DNA from: an uncultured Verrucomicrobiales bacterium
GTDB lineage: Bacteria > Verrucomicrobiota > Verrucomicrobiia > Verrucomicrobiales > Akkermansiaceae
Direction: 5' to 3'
Assembly (NCBI GenBank): GCA_937916135.1
Contig: CALFTQ010000013.1
Location: 1-43,278 of the forward strand
DNA length: 43,278 nucleotides
Shown: in pieces, positions 31,721 to 39,889 of the stretch
Layout of the letters: every line of letters starts with the position of its first letter
Position numbering within the stretch: the stretch's first letter is position 1
The notes under the pieces: generated by a model
The model's input: only the letters and a program-made list of their open reading frames with translations
What the model was told of the DNA's origin: nothing
Databases searched by the model: none
Program-made: the position numbers and the translations under genes

Positions 31721-33070
31721 ATGAAAAGATACGCAATAGAGAAGCTGAAAAAATGGAAGGATCACCCCTTTCGTAAGCCTCTTCTGCTGATGGGGGCGCG
31801 CCAGGTGGGGAAAACCTGGCTCATGCAGGAATTCGGCCGTCTGCATTTCAAAAACGTGGCCTATATCCGCTTTGATAACAGCGAACGAGCGCGTCGCGCA
31901 TTCAGCATAGACTTTGATATCCCGCGTCTGCTGGAGGCCATTTCCATCGAAGGTAAATGCGTTGTCGAACCGCAGAATACGCTCATCATTCTGGACGAAA
32001 TTCAGGAATGCCCCGCCGCACTCACCTCATTGAAGTATTTCTGTGAGGAGGCCAGGGAATACGCTGTTGTGGCGGCTGGTTCTCTGCTGGGTGTAGCTGA
32101 CCATGTGGGCACGGGGTTTCCCGTCGGAAAGGTTGACCGGTTGAATCTGTATCCCATGAGTTTCTGCGAGTTTCTGGAAGCCACCGGGCAAGCCCAGCTT
32201 GCGACTTTGCTGCAGAAACGGGATTGGAAACTCATCAACCACTTTGAAGACCTCTACATCCGCCATCTGCGCACTTATTTGTACGTGGGCGGAATGCCCG
32301 GCGTGGTGCAGGTATACGATAAACTGCGGAATTTTGAAGAAGTACGGCAGGCTCAGCTCAATTTGCTGCGAGACTACCGCGAGGATTTCAGCAAACACGC
32401 GCCAACCGAATCCCAACCCAGGCTGAATATGGTGTGGGACTCTGTGCCCCAGCAGCTGGCCCGGGAAAACAAACGCTTTGTTTATAGCGATGTTTACGAT
32501 GGTGCCCGCCGCAAAGCCCTGGAAATTCCCCTGCGCTGGTTGCAGGATGCCGGATTGATTCATCCCGTGCCCCGCATTAAAAAGCCTGCTCTGCCCATGT
32601 CGACCTACTGGGAAAGCGGTATCAGCAAGGTGTATTTCCTGGATGTCGGCCTGTTATCCGCCGTCAGCGGGCTGGATGCCGGCACCCTGCTGGACGGTGA
32701 CGATATCTTCAGCGAATTCAAAGGAGCTCTGGCAGAACAATTTGTGCAGCAGGAACTTCGCGCCACGTGCGACCTGGCGCCCTGCTACTGGGCCAGCGAA
32801 GAAAAGAACGCCAAGGCCGAGGTGGATTTTCTCTGTACCCTGCGTGGCAATATCATCCCCATCGAAGTCAAGAGCGGTGGCAATCTGCGGGCTCGCAGTC
32901 TGCTGGTTTACTGCCAGAGATTCCAGCCGCGCTATGCTGTCCGCACCTCCCTGCGCCCCTATTCCACCAGTGAATACGCGTTCAAGACGCCTCAACACGC
33001 GCACCCCGCCACACTGCTCACCGAGCTGCCGCTCTACGCCATTTCCCAGCTGGCGGCAGTCATCGAGTAG
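31721..33070 (+). CDS. AAA ATPase with C-terminal DUF4143 / nuclease-like domain
   Basis: The 449-residue protein has an AAA_14-type ATPase domain: Walker A GARQVGKTWLMQEF (about residue 24), Walker B LIILDEIQECPAAL (about 88) and sensor region VVAAGSLLGV. This is followed by helices and a DUF4143 domain (about 210-400) with GALAEQFVQQEL, EVDFLC and IPIEVKSG, which resembles a PD-(D/E)xK nuclease core. Such ATPases are common in archaea and anaerobic bacteria and often sit in variable regions; their role is not settled. The start at 31721 avoids the tandem repeat, through which the frame is open from 31601, and fits the promoter. Confidence 0.9.
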   Translation: MKRYAIEKLKKWKDHPFRKPLLLMGARQVGKTWLMQEFGRLHFKNVAYIRFDNSERARRAFSIDFDIPRLLEAISIEGKCVVEPQNTLIILDEIQECPAALTSLKYFCEEAREYAVVAAGSLLGVADHVGTGFPVGKVDRLNLYPMSFCEFLEATGQAQLATLLQKRDWKLINHFEDLYIRHLRTYLYVGGMPGVVQVYDKLRNFEEVRQAQLNLLRDYREDFSKHAPTESQPRLNMVWDSVPQQLARENKRFVYSDVYDGARRKALEIPLRWLQDAGLIHPVPRIKKPALPMSTYWESGISKVYFLDVGLLSAVSGLDAGTLLDGDDIFSEFKGALAEQFVQQELRATCDLAPCYWASEEKNAKAEVDFLCTLRGNIIPIEVKSGGNLRARSLLVYCQRFQPRYAVRTSLRPYSTSEYAFKTPQHAHPATLLTELPLYAISQLAAVIE

Positions 33071-33126
33071 CAGGCGCCTACGGCACAGCATCATTATTTC
33101 ACCAACACTGCTGCGCTGCTTTGTAA

Positions 33127-33159
33127 CAGCCCCTGATTCCATTCCGGAACCAGGGGCTG
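33127..33159. terminator. Hairpin between convergent ATPase and surface-protein genes
   Basis: CAGCCCCTGATTCC / GGAACCAGGGGCTG is a 14 bp stem with one mismatch and a five-base loop. There is no clear T-run on either side, so it is either a factor-assisted terminator or one more dispersed palindrome; GGGGCTGAAGTC resembles the GGGACTGAAGTCCC family. Confidence 0.45.
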
Positions 33160-33188
33160 AAGTCTTAGCTACTGCCGTAATTTCAGGC

Positions 33189-36100
33189 TCATTTCCTTCT
33201 GCGGCGTGCGCAGAGCCCAGCCAGCGCCAGCAGGCTGAGGGTGGCTGTGGTAGGTTCGGGAATGAACACAACGGAAAGACTGCCTACATCGGCCTTATAG
33301 TTGAAGTAGTAATGCTCATCTCCTGCCAGATTGCTGAATATATCCCCCACCCAGACCCGGCCGGAAGACTCGACACTGGCAACCGTGGGTAGAATCAGGT
33401 CTGAAAGTCCGGTAAAGAGGGTAATATATTCATCCTTTCTGCTCAGTTTCTGCAGCGCAGAGAACAGGTTATCACCCATCGTTACTTTCCCTCCGAAGGT
33501 CAGCGCTCCATTCAGCGTTACGGCTCCGGAATCCAGCGCTTCCATATCCAGCGTAGCTCCGTCTGCCAGGGTCAGACTGGCATTCAGCGTGGCACCGCTA
33601 CCCAGCAGGGCACTGCCGTTCACCGTCAGAGTGGAGGCATCTGCGTTCAAGGTCTCGTGCAGACTGAGCGATGCCGCTTGCTCCAGTTTGAACGAGCTGC
33701 CCGCCTTCAGGTTTATATTTCCACGAATGGTGCAATCCCCTACAATTTCCAGAGCGGTGCTGTCATTGAATTCCAGGTTGTATCCTACGTGACTCAACTC
33801 AGCATCTTTAACCTGCACCGTGGCGTATGAGCTCTCAGTGGCGATAATCCCCCTGCCTTCGTAGATGGCTCCGTTCTCCACGCGTAAACGACCGCCGTAC
33901 AAATGGGCCACCGCCAGCATCTCAGAAGTGCGCGAGTTGCGAATTTCCGTCTCAGTTGCCGTACGGTTGACCTTATTGGCTGCCAACACATTATTAAGAT
34001 TGCTTACTGTGTGCTCTCCGGTAAAGATAATATCACCCGTCTGCCTGATGCTGCCTTCGGTCCCATTATCGAAATCGGCATTCAGATTCAGGGTTGAGCC
34101 GCTTGCAACGTACACTGCATCCCGGAACTCTATGCTCTTGCCCTCTGCGGCAGACAAGGAAACGACCTTGCCGCTACCACCGGCCCGGAGTGCTTTCAGA
34201 CAGTATTCGTTGTTGCGTTTACGCGTGTTCTTTTCGAAGAGTACGGATTCATTGTTAGCAATGGTCACATTTCCGGTGGAGTGGATGGCACCGGTGGTCG
34301 TGGACGTAACCGCCATATTACCGATGAATTCCACGCTCCCGTTATTAGTGATTTTCAAGGTGCCACCATTGGCATAAATGGCACTACCTCCGCCGGAGGT
34401 AGCTGTATTCTGGTTAAAACTCACGGATGCGTTCTTATCGATTTCGATAGAACCGTCAGAGTTTGCTTGCAGTCCACCACCCGTAGTGGCTGAGTTTGTG
34501 TTGAATGCTACGTAATCGTTATTAGTGATTTTCAAGGTGGCACCATTGGTGAAGATAGCACCACCATATGTAGCGGCCTTGTTTCCACTGAACGTTACGC
34601 TATCGTTGTTGTGCAATTCTATAGTGCTGTTTGAATTCGAATAAATAGCGCCACCATAAGAAGCTGCGGAATTGTTCTCGAACTCCACGTCTTTGTTGTC
34701 GGAAAGAATGACAAATCCATTTTTTCCACGCCAGATGGCTCCGCCTGCTGCTGTAGACGAATGTTGATTAAAGTTCAAGCTTTCATAATTGTGCAGTCGT
34801 GTATCCTGCAACTGACGGGAAGCATCTGTCATTGAGCCGTTGTAATAGCGATTGAAGGTAATCTCATCATGATTCAGCACCAGCAGGTTATCCACCTGGG
34901 TGATGCTGGCTCCTTCCGGCAGGGTTTGCTCCACGTTGTCCCATCCGGAAATGCCGTCCTTCACGTACATCAGCACCTTATTCGTGCCGAGTGTCGTATT
35001 GCCCGGTTCGAAAGTAACTTCAGCACCTGCTTCAAATTGTAACTCTCCGAACAAATCGGTGAATCCCATCCCTGAAACGGCATTAAACAGCAGAGTGCTT
35101 TCTTCTCCCATCGCGACATTGCCTCTGATGAGATTATCCTGGATTAACTCTAGTGTGGTGCCGGAATTGAAAGTCAGAGAATACCCTGCGTGATTCAGTG
35201 TGGCGGCCTGCACCTGGACGGTCGAGGCGGAATCCGCCATGGCGGTAATGCCATAGCCCTTGTAAATAGCCCCATCCTGGATGCACAGCCGACCGCCATA
35301 GAGATTGGTCATGGCCCGAACTTCCGTAGTGAGAGAGTTGCGAATCTCATCGCTGGTTGCTTTGCGGTTGGCTCCATCTGCCGTCAGGATTGCATTCAGG
35401 TGGGTCTCAGTATTCTTGCCGGAGAAAATGATATCGCCTGCCTGCTTGTGTACCTCTGATGCCGCATCTGTATAATCTTTATTCAGATTGACCGTAGAAC
35501 CGGAAGCTATGTAGACTGCATCCCGGAATTCGATGCTCTTACCTTTTGAGGCGGAAAGTGAAATGATATCACCGCTGCCGCCTGCATAAAGACTACGCAG
35601 CCGATAAGTGTCGAGGTGAAATTCCACATTTTTTTCAAAAATCACAGATTCATTGTTGGCAATAGTCACGTTGCCAGTTGCATACATGGCACCACCATAG
35701 ATTGTGGAGTCATCGCTAGTGCTTGTGGTTGTTGCCCTGTTGTTTCTGAAGACAACATCTCCGTTATCGGCAATGTTTACTTTACCTGTGACGTAGAAGG
35801 CACCACCATGAACCTTGACCGATGATGAAGCCGTATTGGGCACCGCGGAGGCCGTATTGTCACTCACCTCTACACTATCATTGCTGAGTATGTTCAGGTT
35901 ACCGGCTGTATAAATGGCTCCACCATGCGGGCCCCCGATGTCTGTGGTGGAATTCTTGTTGAAGAGTACGCTTTCATTGCCTCTCAGTTCAATGGTTGCG
36001 CCTGTTTTGTTCGTGTAAATGGCACCGCCGCGCTTGGCCGTGTTCAGCGTAAACTCAACAGAACCGTTTTCAGAAATCAATAAGTTATCTGTTGATATCG

Positions 36101-39100
36101 CACCACCGTACATTGCCTCGTTTTGGGAGAATAACACACTGCTGTTGGTGTTCAGTTGTAAACCATCTCCATAGGTCTTGATAGCTCCACCATATGCAGT
36201 AGAGGTATTCTCACTGAAGGTTACCTTTTTGTTCGAACTCAGCAGAATGTTTGAGCCCGCGGATTCAACAATATAAATAGCTCCGCCGCTACTTGCCTGG
36301 TTTCCGCTGAATGTCAGAGTCCCGCTGCCGGTAATGGAAAAGTCGGACGAGCTTCCTAATGCTATGGCGCCACCTGAAGAAGTAGCTATATTGTTGCTGA
36401 ACTCCAGACTCACATTGTCGTTCAGCGTGACTGTGGACGTGTTCGCATATATCGCACCGCCGCTCACCGCGCTGTTCCCACTGAACAAGGCTGAGCTGTT
36501 TGCGCTCAAAGTTGTGCTGTCGACGCTATGAAGATAAATCGCCCCACCGACATCAGACACCGTATTTTCAAGAAAACTCAGCTCATTGTTGTTGTTTAAG
36601 GAGATAGAATTCCCATAAAAATACACTGCGCCACCTCTTGATGCGGTGTTGTTGTTGAAACTGAGTGTCTTGTTTTCGTCCAGTGTGAGTATGGTTCCGT
36701 AATAAGCATAAATCGCTCCACCCTTAGAGGAAGCTTCATTTGATGTGAAATCCACGCTTTCATTGTTACACAAAGAAATAGTGTGAGTGGAGTTACTGGT
36801 ACTAGATCTACATCCGTAAATGGCCCCACCGTCGCCCTTTCCGGCCACGTTGCTGGTGAAGCTGAGACTTTCGTTATAATTCAACTCAATTGATTGAGCC
36901 CCGTTACTATAGATAGCACCGCCGGAGGCTGCCGTGGCGCTATTTCCGGTGAAGACCAGGCTCTTATTGTTGTTCAATTTGAGCTCGCTGTTGGGATTCA
37001 CGTAAAGAGCACCACCACCAGCCGCCGCTGTATTCTCGCGGAAGAGCACACTGTTATTTCCGGTGATGGATACAACAGACTTATCCGCTCCATAAATCGC
37101 ACCGCCGGAGGCTGCTGTCGTGTTGCCGATGAACTCAAGATTTTCGTTTCGCCGCATGATTATCTGGCTGCCGGATGCTCCATAGATGGCACCACCAGAG
37201 GCTGTTGATTCATTGTTCTTAAGTCCGAGGTAATTGTTGTCACTCAGCATGATTATGCTGTCGACGATTCCATGGATGGCCGCGCCACTGGTCGTAGCTG
37301 AAACTTGGTTGAACGTGAGACTATCGTAATTGTGAAGGCGAATGGCATGGTGCGGTGCCGGAGTGGTTTTCTGCTGCTCGGCATAGCTTGCCGTTCCATT
37401 GTAGAAACGGTTGAAGGTCTGACTGTCGTAATTCAATATCAGTAAGTTATCAACCCAGGTAAGAACGGTGCTCTGCGGTAAGGTTTCACTTACTGTCTCA
37501 TAACCAGATATATCATCACCTACATACATCAGGATGTTGTTGGTGGCAGGTGATGCACTGCCGGATTGCAGGACAACATTCACTCCCTCACCAAACGTTA
37601 AGTTGCCAAAGACTTCCGTTATCCCATTATCGGAGGTGATATCAAAAGTCAGGGTGCTACCTTGCTTCATCTGAGTATCACCGCAAAGTGCATTGTTCCC
37701 GGCCAATTCCAGGGTTGTGCTGTCCTCGAAGGTCAACGAGTACCCGGCGTGATCCATCGTGGCGTTCTTAATACGCACGGTAGAAGATGAAGCTGCGCTG
37801 GCAGTGATGCCATAGCCTTTGTAAATGGCGTCATCTTCTACCCGCAAACGTCCCCCCTGCAGCTGAGTCAGAGCATATACTTGGTTCGTCCGGGAATTAA
37901 GAACTTCCTCATCTGTGGCAAGGCGGTCAACCAGATTCTTTGTCAGGATGACGTTCAGATGTCTTTCTGTGTTGTAACCGCTAAATATGATATCTCCACC
38001 TTGTGCAATCGGTGTGCCTTCTGCGGGGGTGTAGTTGCCATTGAACACGACATCAACTGTCTGCCCCTCCACCGTTGAGGCAATGTATATACTGTCCTCA
38101 AAGCATATCTGATTGCCCTCCGCTGCAGAAAGATGGAACAGTCCTCCCTCCGTGCCGGTGCTTTTCATGTAGATACTGCGCAGACGATACGTATCTCCTG
38201 CCGTCTCATAGTTCCCGGAAAAGCTCACATTGCCATTATTCTGAATGGCCAGGTGATCTGTGGCATAAACCGCACCGCCCCGGGCACTGGCATTGGAGCC
38301 GGTGGCTGATGCATAATTTCCCGAGAATGTTACATCTCCGCTGTTGCCGCTCAGTGTAAAGGTGGAATCTGCTACAACATAGATAGCACCGCCATAGGAA
38401 CGTGCCGTTGAACCTGACGCTGTCGCATGATTTCCCGAGAATGTTATCTCTCCGCTGTTGCCGCTTAACTCAAAGGCTGATCTAGTGCCTATATAAACAG
38501 CACCGCCATAGGAATGTGCCGTTGAACCTGATGTCGTCGTATGATTTTCCGAGAATGTTATATCTCCGCTGTTGCCACTCAGAATAAAGTCACAAGCAAC
38601 TGAAGATACACTAGATTCATTATCTATACAAACAGCACCGCCGTAGGAATCCGCGGTCTTTCCTTCGGCTGATGACGTAGCAACGGCATTATTCCCATTG
38701 AAGGTTACCTCACTCGCATTATTACTCAGCTCAATAGAGCCAAGCGTAGCATAGATTGCACCACCGTATGCCTTACCAAAGGCGGTAATTGAGGATGCAG
38801 AGGCGTAGTTTTTATCAAAAATAACACCTTGACGATTACCATTTAATGTAAACAGATCATCGGATGTGCGTATGGCACCGCCCTTGGCAGTTGCATGCCC
38901 GCTTTCCGGGCAGCTGGCTATTGCACGATTGTCACTAAAGGAAACGAGCCCTTCATTGTCGGAGATTTCTGTATGGCTAGACGAAGAATATATTGCTCCG
39001 CCGCATGCATCGGCCCCACGGGAGGAATGAGCCAAAGTTTCATTGTCAACAAAAGTAACGGAACCCCAATTCTGGCAAATTTCAGTTCCATGATTGACAC

Positions 39101-39695
39101 CTGACCCCCCTTGGTAAATTGCACCACCTCTACTGTAAACATTTAACTTATATAGGTCTCCATCCGCGGACAATAAAGCGCCTGCTGCGTTTTTCTCAAA
39201 TAGGATGTTACCGCCGTTTGTCATCAACAACGTGCTCGTATTGCTGGCAGAGCCTTCACAGAAATATTTATCAGAGACATAATATGTAGAACGATAATAG
39301 CGATTATGAATGTTCGAGAATGTGACGGCCTCCATGGTGTCAAAATACATAGGACTAGTAAGGGCTATTCGCGTGCCGTCCTTAAAGGTCATGGAGCCGC
39401 CTTCGACTATTGCGCCGCCAGAGAAGCCAACTGAATTCGTTTCCCAACGCGACGCTGTTTCCGGAGAAAAAATGACATTAGGCCCACACCAATACTTAGT
39501 CGGCTTTTGCGGGTAGTCCCAGACCACCATATCATCCGGGCTATTCAACAAATATGGAACGCTCATTCCATTCTCTGCAATATCCATGTAGTAATCGGTA
39601 GGAATTTCAATTGTTCGGGCAGACGCGAAAGTCATCACTGATGACATGGTGGCGAGAACAGCGGAAAATAGTGCGACAGGAAGATGCAATTTCAT
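33189..39695 (-). CDS. Giant Pmp-repeat surface protein with PEP-CTERM tail
   Basis: The 2168-residue protein has a signal peptide (about residues 1-26, ending TFASA) and more than twenty copies of the chlamydial polymorphic-membrane-protein type repeat. Each pairs a GGAIY-like motif with an FxxN motif (for example SGGAIYANTSTVTLNDN and LSFSGNYETAGD). Three copies of a longer module begin near residues 565, 1422 and 1885 (GDIIFSGxNTExHLNxIL, then GGRLxVEDGAIYKGYGI and HAGYSLTF). The end is a PEP-CTERM tail: FIPEPTTATLSLLALAGL followed by CARRRRK. It would be exported, sorted by an exosortase-like system and surface-exposed as a beta-helix adhesin. There is no autotransporter barrel. The gene is visibly richer in A/T than its neighbours. 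Its promoter lies at an invertible segment. Confidence 0.93.
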   Translation of the reverse strand: MKLHLPVALFSAVLATMSSVMTFASARTIEIPTDYYMDIAENGMSVPYLLNSPDDMVVWDYPQKPTKYWCGPNVIFSPETASRWETNSVGFSGGAIVEGGSMTFKDGTRIALTSPMYFDTMEAVTFSNIHNRYYRSTYYVSDKYFCEGSASNTSTLLMTNGGNILFEKNAAGALLSADGDLYKLNVYSRGGAIYQGGSGVNHGTEICQNWGSVTFVDNETLAHSSRGADACGGAIYSSSSHTEISDNEGLVSFSDNRAIASCPESGHATAKGGAIRTSDDLFTLNGNRQGVIFDKNYASASSITAFGKAYGGAIYATLGSIELSNNASEVTFNGNNAVATSSAEGKTADSYGGAVCIDNESSVSSVACDFILSGNSGDITFSENHTTTSGSTAHSYGGAVYIGTRSAFELSGNSGEITFSGNHATASGSTARSYGGAIYVVADSTFTLSGNSGDVTFSGNYASATGSNASARGGAVYATDHLAIQNNGNVSFSGNYETAGDTYRLRSIYMKSTGTEGGLFHLSAAEGNQICFEDSIYIASTVEGQTVDVVFNGNYTPAEGTPIAQGGDIIFSGYNTERHLNVILTKNLVDRLATDEEVLNSRTNQVYALTQLQGGRLRVEDDAIYKGYGITASAASSSTVRIKNATMDHAGYSLTFEDSTTLELAGNNALCGDTQMKQGSTLTFDITSDNGITEVFGNLTFGEGVNVVLQSGSASPATNNILMYVGDDISGYETVSETLPQSTVLTWVDNLLILNYDSQTFNRFYNGTASYAEQQKTTPAPHHAIRLHNYDSLTFNQVSATTSGAAIHGIVDSIIMLSDNNYLGLKNNESTASGGAIYGASGSQIIMRRNENLEFIGNTTAASGGAIYGADKSVVSITGNNSVLFRENTAAAGGGALYVNPNSELKLNNNKSLVFTGNSATAASGGAIYSNGAQSIELNYNESLSFTSNVAGKGDGGAIYGCRSSTSNSTHTISLCNNESVDFTSNEASSKGGAIYAYYGTILTLDENKTLSFNNNTASRGGAVYFYGNSISLNNNNELSFLENTVSDVGGAIYLHSVDSTTLSANSSALFSGNSAVSGGAIYANTSTVTLNDNVSLEFSNNIATSSGGAIALGSSSDFSITGSGTLTFSGNQASSGGAIYIVESAGSNILLSSNKKVTFSENTSTAYGGAIKTYGDGLQLNTNSSVLFSQNEAMYGGAISTDNLLISENGSVEFTLNTAKRGGAIYTNKTGATIELRGNESVLFNKNSTTDIGGPHGGAIYTAGNLNILSNDSVEVSDNTASAVPNTASSSVKVHGGAFYVTGKVNIADNGDVVFRNNRATTTSTSDDSTIYGGAMYATGNVTIANNESVIFEKNVEFHLDTYRLRSLYAGGSGDIISLSASKGKSIEFRDAVYIASGSTVNLNKDYTDAASEVHKQAGDIIFSGKNTETHLNAILTADGANRKATSDEIRNSLTTEVRAMTNLYGGRLCIQDGAIYKGYGITAMADSASTVQVQAATLNHAGYSLTFNSGTTLELIQDNLIRGNVAMGEESTLLFNAVSGMGFTDLFGELQFEAGAEVTFEPGNTTLGTNKVLMYVKDGISGWDNVEQTLPEGASITQVDNLLVLNHDEITFNRYYNGSMTDASRQLQDTRLHNYESLNFNQHSSTAAGGAIWRGKNGFVILSDNKDVEFENNSAASYGGAIYSNSNSTIELHNNDSVTFSGNKAATYGGAIFTNGATLKITNNDYVAFNTNSATTGGGLQANSDGSIEIDKNASVSFNQNTATSGGGSAIYANGGTLKITNNGSVEFIGNMAVTSTTTGAIHSTGNVTIANNESVLFEKNTRKRNNEYCLKALRAGGSGKVVSLSAAEGKSIEFRDAVYVASGSTLNLNADFDNGTEGSIRQTGDIIFTGEHTVSNLNNVLAANKVNRTATETEIRNSRTSEMLAVAHLYGGRLRVENGAIYEGRGIIATESSYATVQVKDAELSHVGYNLEFNDSTALEIVGDCTIRGNINLKAGSSFKLEQAASLSLHETLNADASTLTVNGSALLGSGATLNASLTLADGATLDMEALDSGAVTLNGALTFGGKVTMGDNLFSALQKLSRKDEYITLFTGLSDLILPTVASVESSGRVWVGDIFSNLAGDEHYYFNYKADVGSLSVVFIPEPTTATLSLLALAGLCARRRRK

Positions 39696-39716
39696 GATAA
39701 AAAGAGAACTGCAGTC

Positions 39717-39722
39717 ATAATA
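39717..39722 (-). promoter_or_regulatory. -10 element of the surface-protein gene, outside the invertible segment
   Basis: TATTAT on the minus strand directly abuts the left inverted repeat. The predicted start lies about 14 bases before the ATG at 39695. In this orientation the hexamer 17 bp upstream is ACTCTT, a poor -35. After inversion it would be TTGACT. Confidence 0.7.
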
Positions 39723-39740
39723 CGCTTTCGGAATCCGTAA
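39723..39740 (+). repeat. Left 18 bp inverted repeat of invertible promoter segment
   Basis: CGCTTTCGGAATCCGTAA is the exact reverse complement of 39865-39882. Neither arm extends further on either side. The core CGGAATCCG is nearly palindromic, as expected for paired recombinase-binding arms. Confidence 0.95.
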
Positions 39741-39864
39741 AGAGTAAATTTTGTAACATTATACTCCCAATGTATTATCTATGACAGAACACATCTCCAT
39801 CTCATATGGAAAACAGTAACCACTCTGTGATAATTCTTTAATTATAACAGTTTGTGTGCTTGAC
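39741..39864. promoter_or_regulatory. Predicted 124 bp invertible promoter segment
   Basis: This A/T-rich stretch lies between the perfect inverted repeats and between a divergent recombinase gene and a surface-protein gene. It holds at its right edge TTGAC, which with the first base of the repeat makes a -35 (TTGACT, 39860-39865). It also holds an internal leftward promoter, CTGTCA-18-TATAAT (39782-39787 and 39758-39763, minus strand), and a rightward candidate, TTGTAA-16-TATTAT (39751-39756 and 39773-39778). Inversion would exchange which gene each one faces. No open reading frame is contained. Confidence 0.8.
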
Positions 39865-39882
39865 TTACGGATTCCGAAAGCG
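39865..39882 (+). repeat. Right 18 bp inverted repeat of invertible promoter segment
   Basis: TTACGGATTCCGAAAGCG, partner of 39723-39740. Bases 2-18 are exactly 17 bp, the ideal spacer between a -35 and a -10. Confidence 0.95.
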
Positions 39883-39889
39883 AGCATAT

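Noticed and set aside
39860..39888. TTGACT as promoter for the recombinase in the present orientation
   Set aside because: The hexamer at 17 bp is AGCATA, a poor -10, and it would leave the ATG at 39890 upstream of the transcription start.
39854..39889. GTG start of the recombinase inside the invertible segment
   Set aside because: It would make the N-terminus depend on orientation and reads through the repeat; the ATG at 39890 begins the natural N-terminus.
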